From the NCBI GenBank assembly GCA_048013815.1, contig CM106586.1, forward strand, positions 17,794,001 through 17,858,000: a stretch of DNA of 64,000 nucleotides, given 5' to 3'. Source of the stretch: Setoptus koraiensis. Lineage: Eukaryota > Arthropoda. Numbering within the stretch: position 1 is the stretch's first letter; each line of letters starts with the position of its first letter. Shown here piece after piece: positions 44,046 through 57,620 of the stretch. Under the pieces are notes generated by a model. It was not told where the DNA came from, ran no database searches, and saw only the letters and a list, made by a program, of their open reading frames with translations. Position numbers and translations under genes: made by a program.

Positions 44046-44910
44046 TCCTGTGAGACGTTGCGAGCAGGACAAAAAATTGTAAAAAAGACAAAAGAGAAAG
44101 TGATGCACACCTCGCTTCACGCGCCCCGCAAAACGTGGCATAGTTAACTCGATTGGGTGTTTCGTATGTAGTGAAAACGCCGCCCTGCGGACGATATTAG
44201 CATAAAATGTATGAAAAACTTTCTGGCGACCCTGCGTACCACACAGTAGGGCCTGTAGTGCGGATCAGCTACAGTAGTTTGTGTATGTGTCTGCTCAAAG
44301 GACACCATCATTATTATGAATTGTGTGTTTGTCTATTCCGATAAGCTTCACCATTTGTGTGTGCGTTCTCGTGATTCATTCTAAAACCATGTTACCACAC
44401 TAGCACTGTAGTTAGCAGCAGCAGTAGCAGCAGCAGTGTGCACCACCAATCGGAATTGTTCCAGCTTACACACCATCGTCACACATATTATATCATGTGT
44501 AATACAAAATTAGTTGGATAGAAAAAGAAAAAACAAATAACGATACTGTCAGCATCACTATTGTCCCAATATAATTCACCGCTACACTAAACTATTATCC
44601 CCTACTTACCTATATATTGCTATTTAAAAAAAATCATTTATTCATACTACACACATGTTACACGCGAGACAACGTTGACTGGCTGACCTCACTGCTACTA
44701 TTCATCTAGACTATATTTATATACTAACAAAGTGATGATATGGTGCCAATGATACACACAGCTCATATCGCCACTTCAACACTTTTAAACCTGTTAATAT
44801 CAAGGACGACACACAAACACTTCCTCGGCGCGATACATTACAAATCAATTGAATCGATCAAATGAATTCTCTGGATTTCAACCTGACAAACACAAAACCA
44901 ACCAGCAAGC
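41757..44910. other. 3.2-kb intergenic region, no gene seen
   Basis: Between the divergent RGG and RSBN1 genes. Contains CA runs near 42085-42110, a (GT)n run at about 44021-44044, repeated palindromic GTGCAC/GGTGCACC words between 42125 and 42710, and a CAG-rich stretch near 44417-44437. Open frames are short and unlike any protein I know. Confidence 0.55.
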
Positions 44911-46610
44911 ATGGATCAGGCCCACTCGAAGCTATCATCTACGATACTTCATCAGACCCCACTACAGACTCCCCATCATCACCATGCTCATCATCATCAT
45001 CATGCCCATAAGATTTCCACCTCTTCACATTGCATTGTGAGTTCGCCAGATGTCGAACACAAGCCTCACCTCAATCATGATAGCAACAATCATAAACAAA
45101 ATAGTCATAATATTAATAGTACAAATAGTACAACAAATACCACAAATAGTACCTCATGCAATCAAAGGCATTTAGGTAATATTCAACAACAAACGCTAGC
45201 GGTGTCGTCACTGTGCACTAAATGCACTAGGAATAACAAGAAGAGAAAAACCTATTCTAATGTCAGGATACAATGTAAAATAGATCAATATCTTTTAAAT
45301 AGAGTGAATCAGCTAGATGATCAGCTACGTCTCTCTCTGCTCATGCCAAGGATGCTTTTGCCCAGCCATGATCTCATCGACTGTAAATATGCCAGATTCT
45401 ATAGAGTTGAGGAACATCCAAATGGTGGCGCTAAAGTTTTGCATATGTACTATGATGAGATTGCTCACTTATGCCTGCAAGAAAGAGATCTGATCGCACT
45501 AGATTTTTTGGAAGAGGCCTTCAGAGAGGAAAGCGATAGAGTTGCCAAGTATGTTGTTGCGGTTGTTCACAATGCAGCCTGCTATCTCCCTGATTTACTT
45601 GAATATTTTGCCGAAAAAAATCCTCATTTGACGGTCAAAACGGGTGTGATGGGCCATTCTGGATCAGATATTGAAACAACCACTATGGCTGCATATCGAG
45701 ACAACGTTCACAAAAACTATTCTAATGGTACCTATCGTGTTGGACCACTCAATCAAGTGTCATTAGTCGGAACATTTCACGAAGAAGTTGGAGGCTATTT
45801 TCCAGAATTCTTGGCTCTACTTGAAGAATCCCCCTTCTCTCGCTTTGCCACTCCTTGGGGAGAATTAAGCAATGTTAAAATGAAAACACCACAAGAAAGT
45901 AATGACGGACCAATCTTTTGGATACGACCTGGAGAACAATTGATACCAACAGCTGATTATAAATCTCCATATAAATGTGCCAACAAGCAAAGATTGAATG
46001 AACTCAAATCACTTCATCTGAGAAGAACTAGCGAACCTAGAGAAATATTGTTTGAAGATCGAACTAGGTGTCACGCCGATCAAGTAGGGCATGGTTTCGA
46101 CAGGCACACAACCGCTGCAGTGGGCTTACTCAAGGCTGTACATTGTCAAGAACCTAATCATATCAATAGAGTGACAAAAGATGTCATTGCTTTCCATGCA
46201 GGTAATTATGAAGAACTTGTGGAAAAACTTCAGTTGGATCTTCACGAACCGCCTTTATCTCAATGCATACAATGGGTAGAAGATGCCAAGCTGAATCAAT
46301 TGAGACGCGAAGGCATCAAGTATGCGAGAGTTTCTTTGTTTGACAATGGTAAGTTAACGTTATTGAATATTCTCTTTTGGCAGGAATATCTAAGTCACTC
46401 AATATATACTTAAGGGTGTTTGTTGACTAAAGCTAACTTCATGGTTTATTAATCAAATTTGTCTTTTTCTTTCCACTCTTAGATATCTATTATCTCCCGA
46501 GGAATATCATTCATCAGTTCAAGAGTGTATCAGCTGTTTCTTCTATTGCCTGGCATGTCCGACTGAAAATTTACTACAAGAACGAAAGCAAAATAGTAAA
46601 TGCAAGTTGA
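44911..46610 (+). CDS. RSBN1: RSBN1/KDM9 (DPY-21-type) JmjC histone demethylase, two exons (44911-46348, 46483-46610)
   Basis: 521 residues after splicing a 134-bp GT-AG intron (46349-46482; GAC AAT G joined to AT). Seen: a His/Asn-rich N-terminus (about 1-125), then the family domain: [120 protein letters not shown]. Exon 2 ends with [20 protein letters not shown]. Candidate iron ligands are the HAD motif (His388, Asp390) and His490 encoded by exon 2. Known: RSBN1 and worm DPY-21 remove one methyl from H4K20me2 in the nucleus. Vertebrate proteins are longer at the N-terminus; the catalytic region here looks complete. Confidence 0.9.
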
Positions 46611-46951
46611 GGCCCTCCACAAATCTGAGTTTAGCCACTAAATTTAAAACTGTCATTTGTTAACTACTCCCTTAAGCTGCTAAAGTTTCTAGCCAAAATT
46701 AGAGAGGAATTGATATCTCCAAAAAGATGTTGTGCTATACGCTTACCCCCAGTTGACATCAATCGAAACATTGATCATATAGCATAACTAGGATATTTGT
46801 GAAAATTGATCTCTTATTCTAACTCAAAAATCAATAGAATAAATTGATTTTGACTTCCAGAATATTATAAACTGAATTAATCAGATAGTCTCCAACTGAT
46901 TTAACATAGATCCTAATGCTAATGATTAAACACTGTTATGATGAATATTCT
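46611..46951. other. Convergent interval between RSBN1 and Raf genes
   Basis: 341 bases holding both 3' UTRs. No other feature is visible. Confidence 0.5.
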
Positions 46952-46956
46952 TTATT
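46951..46956 (-). promoter_or_regulatory. AATAAA overlapping the Raf stop codon
   Basis: On the minus strand the hexamer AATAAA includes the TAA stop of Raf. If used, the 3' UTR would be only a few tens of bases. Confidence 0.3.
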
Positions 46957-49032
46957 TTATCTTCAGGGAATCCATTGTCGAAGAACTAAGAAGTTCGTAA
47001 GAGTCTAAACGTGCGGGTTCACTAGATGATCGGTGAACCTGTGGGAGCTTGATTGAATTGAGCTTTTTAAGTATTTCATCAAACAATGGTCGGTTTTCAA
47101 CTGTCCTATCAATGCATTGTTCTATTAGTTTAACCAAGTCCTTAGGTTTATCCGAGTCGATGACACTGAGATCCAATTGTAGTTTATTTATACCAATGAG
47201 AAAAAGTATCGACTCTTTATTCTGCACCTCAGAGTAGGGGAGGAGACCAGACAGTATCTCGAAAAGTACGATACCATAAGAGTAAACATCTGATCGAAAG
47301 GTGTAGGGATTTTCTCCTTCCCTAGTACGGATTATTTCAGGAGCCATCCACAATACGGAACCTGTTGGATGATTGTATTGTTGATTACCTTCCCAACGTG
47401 TCTTCACAGTTGCAAGGCCGAAATCTCCTATCTTAACCGTAAGATCATCGTGAAGAAAGATATCTATTGATGGATAAATGTACAAGTTAGAATAATGATT
47501 GAGAGAATATTGGTAAAGTTGAGTGGCCATGTAGATACATATGTTGACAAAGTTGGTGCGTACTTACTGTTAGACTTGAGATCCCTGTGTATGATATTCT
47601 TAGCATGGAGGTAGTCCATACCTTGTGCAGTCTCTCTTGCTATTTCAATCATTTGAAGGGGTACGTATTTCGTTTCGAACACGTGTAAATGCTTGTATAG
47701 AGAAGATCCTTGGCACCATTGAGTCACAATTGTCAACTGAGGTTTCGACACACATCCCATGAACAGAATTATGTTCACATGTCGGGTCTTCTTCAACATC
47801 GCTACTTCATTTTTGAAAGCTTGCAACTGGGCTGGTGTTGGATCAACCACATTTAACTTTTTCAGAGCGACAGGACCATACCAGGTACCTTTAAAAACGG
47901 TTCCAAAGCTACCTGATCCTATCCTGGAACCCTGTTTTATCTGGTTTCCTGGAATTTCCCACTCTTCATGTGGATCTCTTCCTGATTCTGTGTTTGAATT
48001 GTTGCCAGAGGCACCGTTGACAGCGTCTTTTTCCTTTGCTTTCTTGAAACTTTCATCTGCACTTCTGGCCCTGGGTCTCGATGGCCTGTTTGGATTGGTA
48101 GGCGATCCAGCTGCTGATTGTGTTCTTGTCGGAGAATAGCCAGGTCCAGATGAGCTAGATCCGTGAGCCGATACTCCGATAATAGGATTATTATAACCAG
48201 TCTCATATGCATAGGGATATCCGACGGACAACGAAAATTCATTATAACCATTTTGGAGTGTGCAGTCGTTAGTATTCAGATATGGATTTGGAGACATGGA
48301 GGAACAATTCTCTTGTTTGACAAGATTATAGACAACATTTGGTGCGGATGTTGATCTTTCTCTCGGCAATGAAGCCTGATTGCCGCTGCGTCTAAATTTA
48401 GATGTTAGGCCATTATGGTGATTGTTACTATTGTGATTATGTTGATTCTGTTGTTGTTCCTTAGCAGCTAGTTGTCTGATTGTCGCGCTTTCACAATTTC
48501 TGGGATCTCTGGCAAGGAGATGCTTATAATAGGTGCTCTCCTCAACCTCCTTATATGGCTGACATAGTGACGGGATTGAATTGGAGCAACGCGAATGAAA
48601 TCTGATACCACATGTATAGCATCTTATGCCCCATATTAAGAATGATCTACAGAAATCACATTCGGCTAAGGTGAAGAATTGTTTGGTGGAGAAATTGTGC
48701 GATATTTGTGTGTGCATAGGGTATTCATTCTTAGTTTCTACGACTATCTCATCACCTTTGAGCATTGATACATCAACATTCCAATCTATACGACATTTTT
48801 TGTCTTCTTGATTTTGTGTTTCTTTTTTCAATCGATACACGTAACACAAGTCAGGATCTAGTTTTCTATGTCGCATAGCCCTATCTAGCGCCTCCCTAAC
48901 TGTCATACCAGCTGGTATATTGGCGGTGGTTATTTGTTGGTTCGGTAGATATGCACGAACAATGTGACATCCATCCCTGCCGAAGTCTCCCGATTTGAAA
49001 ATAGTTGTAGGAGTTGTGGAGAAATTGTCCAT
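46952..49032 (-). CDS. Raf: Raf serine/threonine kinase, two exons (49032-47568, 47463-46952)
   Basis: 658 residues after removing a 104-bp GT-AG intron (47464-47567) between HRDLKSN and NIFLHDD. Domains: Ras-binding domain about 22-100 with the key Arg46 in MTVREAL; C1 zinc finger 112-157 ([17 protein letters not shown]); inhibitory 14-3-3 site RERSTSAP at 225-231; kinase from about 357 with GSGSFG 372-377, VALKK (Lys391), Glu409, HRD 482-484, DFG 502-504 and ATVK in the activation loop; C-terminal 14-3-3 site RSSSEP. All catalytic residues are present. Known: Raf links GTP-bound Ras to MEK/ERK at the plasma membrane. The WEIP segment is preceded by acidic residues (DPHEE) as in B-Raf, so it is the single invertebrate B-Raf-like gene. 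An Asn/His/Gln linker lies around 191-210. Confidence 0.97.
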
Positions 49033-50476
49033 GATGATTTTTGGCCAATATAATGAGGAGATCTGTATTTTATATGATCAGTCGTTGCTTGATTTTCAAT
49101 ATTACCAGACAATTCACTTGGTATAGAATTTCATAAGCTCGAGTGACCTCCAGGAATTGTTCAATCAACTGAGTCATCAGAAATTGTATGAAGAAATAAA
49201 TAATATGCGTGCAGCAATGTTTGATTCAAGACTGATTACATCTCGTCACTAATTTCGAACTTGATGATAATGATACAAGTTACTCAGATATAATAACGAA
49301 TGTAGCAGTTGAGTGGCAAGGGCTGGATTAATATTGGTGGATTGTGCTCCCAGTTTGTTTTGAATTATGTACAGGGACCAAACGTGAACATATGATGAGG
49401 ATAAATTTTTAGGATGATGATATGATATGATTGGACTAATAATAATCAACTTGACTTTAGAATGATGTTAATATTAATGATAATAATTTGGTGATTGTCC
49501 ATGTTATGCCGCCCCTATATAACAAAGCGCAAATATACACCATTCCATGTACATTGGTGTCCAATATGATTGATACGTGTAACCATTAAATGTTGTTGAA
49601 CTCTGCTGTAAATGTATATTATCAAAATTAAATTCGCAGCAGTGTGTTAGGTTTTTGACAATATGAGTGTCTAATGAAAAAGAAAAAAATCAAAAGAAAG
49701 AAGAATTATCCATTACCTCTACCATTAGCTATTTAGACACGCACACTCATAGCCAACAGCAAGTGAATGTACCAGGTAATGATGCAGCTTGTCCCTTGAA
49801 CTTATATCGATTGTATTCATTGGAATGCATGTAGATTAATAATAGTGCACAGTAATCGAAAATTTACACATTCTGACCCCCACTCTAGAATAGATTGTTC
49901 GTCTCGAAATTTGAATACTTTTGTTGAGATATTAGAGGACATCCATGAAAGAAGAAATGATTTAATAACATGATATAGTAATAATAACAGGGCTGATGAA
50001 AAAGCCCGGCCAAACAATGACTGTATGTGCCTCTACACTGAACAATTGCATGGTTGCTCGTGCTGCTCAATAATCGCTCGCAAATGTAAACATTCTTCAA
50101 GGATAAAATACTGCTTGTTATTTATAACTTGTAACATTGAGCCATATATACCCACACCTTGACGCTTCTTTCGCGCGGCACAGAACCATTCCTGTTGTTT
50201 ATATTAGATATCACACATCGAAACGGTGTTACATTCCAATTCATAGATTTACACAACGAACAATCAAAGATCTACTGTAAACTTGGGCTATGAGATAATT
50301 TACAACTTCAAAGCTCAATCTCATTCCGCTTGAATACCTCCGAAGATTAACATATAACGAGGGATCATCATATCGATGTCAGGCGTTTTATCATCGTCCA
50401 TAATACTCAAGCAACAGTTAAGGAAACAAAAAGCTCCAAGATCCCTTCAAACGTATGACCGCTATCAATTGCAAGG
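49033..50476. other. 1.4-kb intergenic region, no gene seen
   Basis: AT-rich sequence between the divergent Raf and SKA2-like genes, so it carries both promoters. I see no coding exon or repeat of note. Confidence 0.5.
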
Positions 50477-50740
50477 ATGACTGAAACTGTGGAAACTCTC
50501 AAGTCGTTGTTCGAGAATGCAGAATGTAGACTTAATACCATAATGTGCGAGATTGAGATGCGGAAATGCAAGACAAATGGTTCCTCAGTGGACCCAACAG
50601 AGCTCAGAGCTAGATTGATAGCTATCCAGGAAAAGTTTGCACTCGCCAAGAGGAACTACGACAGCGTAAAGAAAAAGCGCGATCAATACGAGGCTGAACT
50701 TTCCAAAAAGCTCGGAAAAATCGAGATAGACGCCTCCTAG
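50477..50740 (+). CDS. Small coiled-coil protein, possible SKA2 homologue
   Basis: 87 residues, acidic/basic alternating and helical throughout. VETLKSLFENAECRLNTI, then DPTELRARLIAIQEKF, resembles the SKA2 pattern (VDKLELMFQKAESDLDYI, LLKELSVIKSRY) in order and spacing. Known: SKA2 (about 120 residues) is a coiled-coil subunit of the SKA complex that couples kinetochores to microtubules. This one is shorter at the C-terminus. Similarity of coiled coils is weak evidence, so the name is a suggestion only. It is convergent with RpS6, with 222 bp between the stops. Confidence 0.45.
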   Translation: MTETVETLKSLFENAECRLNTIMCEIEMRKCKTNGSSVDPTELRARLIAIQEKFALAKRNYDSVKKKRDQYEAELSKKLGKIEIDAS

Positions 50741-50962
50741 ATCGTCCGAATATACATCGACTATGCACAAGAAAATGAATGATTGTAATGTAATCATATC
50801 AAAATAGAAGTTAGCCTAGTTATTTTATGTTAATATAATGTATTTTATATTATCGTGATTCGCTAGTCGTATGTGACTTGCACAAGACTACAAAAATATC
50901 ATACGGATGAGAGATTATAATGGTTTCATTCTACCTATAGTAGGTCACCATCAATTGTCCTC

Positions 50963-51814
50963 CTATTCGGATGATGTACTCTGTGTGCGAGCGCTAGACA
51001 GGCGTTTCCTGCGAGCATCCTTCTTCTTTCTGGCCTCACGATATCTCTGAGCGAGCAAACTGGCATACTCAGCTGCCTCTTCTCTTCGTTTGCTGGCACG
51101 TTCTTTCTTCTCTGCCAAACGCTTTCTCTTGCGTTGCAGACGACCTGGAGTGACAAGACGCTGGATCTTGGGCGCCTTGGTCATCGGCTTCTTGGGTTCC
51201 TTTTTGCCCTCCTTGGGTTTAATGGGTCGCCTAACGACGTATTGGCAAACATTGTCCTCTTTGCTCAAGTTGAACAACTTTCTGATACCGCTTGCACGCT
51301 TCGGACCCAAACGTCTCGGGATTGATGAATCTGTTAGGCCTGGTATGTCTTTCTCACCTGTGTAGTTAATGGTAGATGATTGTTTGTTTGGGGATTAGTT
51401 TTGTCTCTAAGTGATAATTTCAAGTTCACGATACATATTAGCCGCACAGGTGCTGAGAAGCTTACCTTTCTTCACGATGGTCAGGGCTAAAACACTTAAA
51501 TTAGAATCTACTATACAACCACGAACAGATTTTCGTTTACGTTCACCCTGACGCCTTGGGCGATAACATGAATGTCCGGCGGATAACAAAAGGCGAACAC
51601 GGCCATTGGTGAGTACACCCTGTTTCATCGGGAATCCTTGTTTGTCGTTACCTCCGGTTATCTTAAAGATATATCCCTTCCATTCGTCTCCGATGGAGTC
51701 GCCCTCCACTTCGGTGCCCATTCTTTTATCGAAGAATGGACGCAATTTACGTTCATCTTCCACCTCGACTAATTTCTGGCATCCAGTGGATGCGTAAGAT
51801 ATGTTGAGCTTCAT
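50963..51814 (-). CDS. RpS6: 40S ribosomal protein S6 (eS6), two exons (51814-51466, 51357-50963)
   Basis: 247 residues after removing a 108-bp GT-AG intron (51358-51465; AAG AAA G joined to GT). Seen: [20 protein letters not shown], the [20 protein letters not shown] block, [43 protein letters not shown], and the basic C-terminal helix ending [14 protein letters not shown], which holds the serine cluster phosphorylated by S6 kinase. Length is one or two residues below the usual 248-249. Known: structural protein of the small cytosolic ribosomal subunit and a growth-signalling target. Confidence 0.97.
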
Positions 51815-54758
51815 GATTGACGGTAGGCCTCTTTAAATCGAACGAGTCACCTTCCTAAATTTGCACAATTGCGTGGAAACCAAAATCTCTATTGAAGTCT
51901 ATCGATATTGTCTAGTTGTTATAACTAACCGGCGATAACCAATAATAATATAATGAAAATATGCAACTAACACAAATTTTAGAAGAATGACTCTCACGTG
52001 TGCGACCTGCCGTTCGTTTACAAGACTGACAATCACCATGAATCGGAAGTCAGCGCAAGCGCCATCTGACGGTCGCACCAAATTGCGCCGCGAAATTCAA
52101 ATGACGAAAAGATCGATTGGGGGCGCACATAAGCAACAACTGTGCGGATATTCACCACACTTGTTAGCACAGAATTTCTGTGCGTTCCTTCGAATTTCGT
52201 CAGACTACTAATTTATGCTCTAGCTTGGTGGTCTTCATCATCAGCTTTTGGTTTAGTTTGTTTTAGCACAAACCGGAACAAGATAGAAAAAGAAGCTCCT
52301 GTCTCGATTGATTCATATTAGAAAAGTAATTAGAAGGTAAGCTAACAATACCATGGCTATGCCATTGTTAAGTGTCTTTGTATGCAATAACTTTGGCACA
52401 CATACACGTATCGATTGCGTTATAATATCAATCATGGTCACGATCTGGCTCGAGGCAACTTCTTTATATATTCACCGGAATGAATCGATGAATTTATGAT
52501 GATCGTTATCAGGGGGCACCGTCGGGCACCATGTGCGAGTTCATGTTAGAAGCATCTTTGATTGATGATTAATTAATGGTCTGGCTTGTATTGCTAGAGG
52601 AGCCCAGACGATGTTTATGTACGATTTGGCTTCGTTTAAGCGCACATTCAACAATTATTATGATCATGATCACAATTTTAAAATCAAATACTCATCGTCA
52701 GCATATTGACGATGAGTTGCAAACTTGAACAATGATGATACCAAGCGGCGAGACGTCGAGACGTCGAGACCAAAATAGTTCGTTTAGTGTGATAAGTAAG
52801 TTAGTAAGTATGCAGTGAGTTTTGTTTATTTTGTTTATTATCGCTGTGGCTGGCCAAATAAGAGCGCTTTGAAGTGGATAAACTCAAGAGGTAGTGGCAC
52901 GCTTTGTTTTTGCTGGCTCTTGTTGCAGCACGATATGTTACAATTAACGATAGTTTATTAATTCTTGATGTTAGCCATCAGCATCATTGTTGTGGAATGT
53001 TCTTGCTTGCGCCCGGCTACCTGGCGTGTCGGCACGCTCTGACACTAGACTGGAAGAAGAAACTGAGGTCATGAAGAAGAAGAGAAGAGGAGAAAGGATT
53101 AACTTGGTCTTAATTAGAGGCTACTCACCTCAATTTAGTGCTGATGGTGTTCACATTATGTTTATGATTGATTTGATTGCACATAGTTTGAGCTCACCTG
53201 TGACGAGACAAGTTGCTCTGGATAGCAATGGTTTTGATGGCAATAACGCATGGCATGCTCTCATGCATAAGTATGAGGCTGACATAAGTATGGCTGACAC
53301 ATTTGGATGAGACGAGACGAGACGATAAGGGACGGGACATGATTGCTGATAAGTGCTTATTCCAGGTTTCAACGACAACGAACAACTACTGATTAATTGT
53401 GTTCACGGTGCCTCTTCATTATGAACTCTTCATTATAAAACGCACACATTTTATAAAAAAGATAATAATGATTGCTGCACACTCATTGATCGCTGATTGT
53501 GGAAACCCAAAACAAATCTTATCCATTGGCGTGACATAACATTATAATGATTGTAAATGTTGCTTGTGAATATTGACTGAATATCGGCTTGCTGCAATAG
53601 GTGTAACTGTTTTCGTTTGTCGCTCATGTCGCTGGCAACTTGTGTCTACTTGTGTCTGCGGGCCCGAACATCCGGTGCGCGTTCGCGCCAACGACTGGAC
53701 GACCGGACGACTCGACACGGACAAGCGGACAAATTATTATGTTGTTTAGAATTGATTTCTGGATGCTCGCCGAGGCGCCTTTCAACACTGGCTCGTGTCG
53801 CCGAGTGGCCATGCGACACTTGATCGCCATTCAATTAACTGGTCATGTACGTTCTTAGAATGGTCGGTCTTTCGGGCCTCACGGGCTGAAATATGAAACA
53901 AAAAACGTACCCCCAAAAGTTGCTGGCGTCGTTTAGTGGTGGCTTGTCGTTGAGCAATATGCACGTAGTTACGTGATATGCGTATATGTGTTTTATAAGT
54001 TGTTGGTGTTGTGTCGAAATTGATTGATTGCCAACTGACCATCGACATTGAGTGCCAGTGTGTAAAAGTGTGTATGTGTTGCGCTGGCTGGCAAATTGTG
54101 TATGTTTGTACTAAGTGCTTTGCACTCGTTTTACTGTCATCTGTCGATCGCAAAATCCGATTAGAATCCGATCTGATCTAGTGAGTCTCTCTTATTATTG
54201 TAGTCGTTGTCGCATCATTTGCAGTGAGAAAAAAGTCTGGCTTGTCCGTCGGTGGTGTGCCCGCTTTTGTACAATTACTCTACATAATCTATATTTATCT
54301 GTCTGTCCACACAAATACACAACGGCGCTGACATGAGCCGGCCGACATTCGCTCTCTGATGATTGTAATTGGAAACAAATAATCTTAATGCATTTATCAA
54401 ATGCTAATAGTGGTAGCATTTGCTGGCCCGTCGTTGATGTTGTCAGTGGCATAGCGCACTCTCGCAAACTCGTCATCAAAAACAAACCATCTCATCATTA
54501 CTGGTTCACCGGTAATGTAAGGAGACCCCCGATGGGGGCCAGCTTTTGGCACGACGGGCACATAGTGATCCATTTGCAGCTTAGCAAACTGTACAAGTAT
54601 AGTTTCGATAGGTTCAATAGGTTGGATATGTGACGCACGCCAGGGCTCATATGATATATGTTTGACATATATAGAGCAATATATATAGAGTAGTATTTAG
54701 TGCAAGTTGATAGCATCATCGTTGCCGGTCGTGGGCCACACGAATCACCGAAAACTCC

Positions 54759-54790
54759 ATACCAAACCATACCAAACCATACCAAACCAT
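54759..54790. repeat. 10-bp tandem repeat (ACCAAACCAT)n
   Basis: Three exact 10-base units plus a partial one. Confidence 0.9.
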
Positions 54791-55432
54791 GCTAAACATA
54801 TATCTCATCATGTCCAGTCTATTAATGATGAGCCGCCTGCAGTCTATTAGGGCCAACTATTATTATGCGCTCCTCACACGACACGAGGCACACATGTGAC
54901 GGCAGGGAGAAAGTTATTCAGATTGTCGTGATGGTTATTGGTGACAAGCACGTAATATTTGTTGACACACTCTCTCTCTCGTGCTGTCGTGCCGATGACT
55001 TTTTGAGTCAACAACGACGATGACCAGCATGGCGCTCTCGTCCGGCCGCTGTTCGGTGCACGGTTGTTGTCGAGCAACAACAACAACAACAAACAAACAA
55101 ACATCATGTTTGAAACATGGAGCGCTTGTCGCCGCGACAACGACAACAAAAGATACTCTCGCAACACAAATATTGGCCCTGTCGCTCTTGCGTTCTGGCC
55201 CATCTATCTTCTGGTCGAGATGCCCGACAAATCGCCCTTCGGCCACCTCCGTGGGCCACACAGAGCCCATAGAGGTGGCGCCAGTTTCGAGTTGTTTGTT
55301 ACTACTAGTTAATCTAGCCAGTTTAGTTTTAGCCTGTTTAGTTTTGGGCCTGTTTAGTTTTAGCCAGTTTCGCGTGCCCGCCGGCCACTGGCCGCCACTG
55401 CAAGCTCGCCAGTGATTGGCCCTGTAGGCCGC

Positions 55433-55480
55433 CTAAATACGCACTAAATACGCACTAATTACGCACTAAATAATACGCAA
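55433..55480. repeat. 11-bp tandem repeat around TACGCACTAAA
   Basis: Four slightly varying units of about 11 bases. Confidence 0.85.
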
Positions 55481-56417
55481 TGGCCGATATTTGCGCCATC
55501 ACGCATTATTTAGTAACGTAGTTAATTAATTGGTCAGTTGATAGGATATCAGTTGCTAATCATTTGCGCGACGATGACAATGACGGGCGCAGCTTGCGCA
55601 ACGCACTGGCGCTGGCGGGTGATTTATCGCCGGAACGAGTGTCGCAACCAGCAGCTCGCCACCGGTGATTTGGGTTGATTTGAAGCCTCCGTACACGTAC
55701 GTATCGGTTATTAGTATTTATCATTATTAATGAATATTTTACGGCAGCTACATGCGTTTATTTAGAAAGCCCGACAAACATTTAGACGAGCAACATTTTT
55801 CGAAACAACGCCGGCGAGGCGAGACACTTGCAACAACTCGTTGCTTTGTTGCCTTGTCTGAAAAAAAAAGTCGACTGAAATTGCTCGCGATGAATTTGCG
55901 AGTTTGAACGAGTTTGAAGTCAATCTGACCACCTGGTGGCGGTCACCAGCATTTATGGTGTGTAAATTAGTGATGCAAATGGCCTGCATTAACAACCAAG
56001 CAAAGCAGCAGTGTGTTGCCACAATACAGATAGATGGAGCCACCTGTCACTTGAAGCATTCAAGTTGAAGGCATCCGTCCGTGCAATCCGGCAATGGTGG
56101 CCAGCCGTAAGTGTGCCCATCAAGTGTCATCAATCAGACCGTTTAACAATGTTTAAATCACATTCAGCTGTAAATGTCAACTGGAGCTCGCTGGCAACGG
56201 TGAAGACCGAACGACGGAAGGTCGAACGAGACAGAGCTGGCAAGACAGAGTCACAAGGCGGGGGAAGCATGTCAAAACGGATGTGACATTGGTGACAGTT
56301 ATTCGGTTGGTTGTTGAATCAGCTGATGAGCGAGCAGTCGTGCAAATGGCGATCTGTCAGATATGAATCTGACAGTTGCTCAGCCGATGACAGCATCGGC
56401 GTTGAACAACATTGCAG

Positions 56418-56479
56418 TGTTGAACACTGTTCAACATACGAACATACGGCCAGTGGTCGTGTTCAACAGTGACCACTGG
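56418..56479. promoter_or_regulatory. Two nested palindromes
   Basis: TGTTGAACA-C-TGTTCAACA at 56418-56436 is a perfect 9-1-9 palindrome. It is followed by CCAGTGGTC (56450-56458) and its exact complement GACCACTGG (56471-56479) around a 12-base spacer that repeats GTTCAACA. Possible dimeric-factor binding sites. Confidence 0.4.
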
Positions 56480-57620
56480 TCAAGATGGGAACGAGCGGGC
56501 CAATTGGCATTGGTTTTGCACGATGCGCGGCTTGCGACCGGCACGACCGGCCCGAGCCACTCGAGTCAACGCAAGTCGAGTCAACGGTGCCTAATCAAGC
56601 GTTGATTTGCTAATTTCATCACTGTTACACACACACACACACACGGACGAACAAGCCCAGCGTGTAACAAGCCCACAGTTCACCTGTGCTCACCTGTGCT
56701 CACCTGTGAGTCACGGGCCGTATCATAGTGGTATCAGCTGTATGGTGGCCGTGTCGTACTGTTGCCCAAATCTCACCTGTATGGCGGTGCGAGTGTGCCG
56801 ACGGGCAACCGTGCCGGCGATCTGGTAACAGTGTTGATAAGTGAGCGTGTGGGACAGGCGACCGGGCAACGGCAACAAATTGAATATGTGCTAATGATGA
56901 TAAAGTTTAATCAGACGATACTAACTTTTCGGCTGGCTCTCATTTTTATCTTGCTTTTTATTTGTTTGTGTGTCTGTTTGTATTTTATTGTGTGCGCCGA
57001 TTCGGCGCGATTCGCCGCTTCCCCTCGAGTCGGCGCTTCCATTCGAACGGCGAACGCATTAGCGGCGAATATTATTCAAATATTGCCGATAATCATTGCG
57101 GGTCGCTTGCCCATTGTGCGCTCGTTACGACCTTTTGCCGCGCTGTTGTCGGCCCTCGCTGTCGGGCCGTCGCTTCGGTCGTTGCTGCGCCCACCAATTT
57201 ACAACAATCGGCGCAAGTTTGTTGATAATGAGTTTAATTGTTGCTTACCGTGAATCGCAACAGTGCGAGCGGAGCCGACAAGAAGCGAGGAGAAGCGAGA
57301 ACGAGCGAGCGGAATCAGGCGGATCGAGCACGGCGAGCGCCGCGCAAACTGGAGCTCGCCGCTTTTATTGATATCGGGATGCGCTCGCTGCAACCGTAAT
57401 AACTAACGCTAATAACAAGTGTTAGTGCGCGGTCATTGTTGCCGTTAATTGTATTGGCCGGCCAGTTAAGCGGGGCACCGACATTAGACAATTATCTCGT
57501 CAACTGTGCCCACTTGGGCATCCACCTACTTCCGGTGGCCGAGCGCACTCGTTGCAGCGACAGCTCGCACGATAATGGCAATTCAAGCGATATATTATTG
57601 AGCGATGCCAAATCTCGTTG

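Noticed and set aside
52987..53310. 107-residue frame
   Set aside because: No signal peptide, domain or codon pattern like the neighbouring genes.
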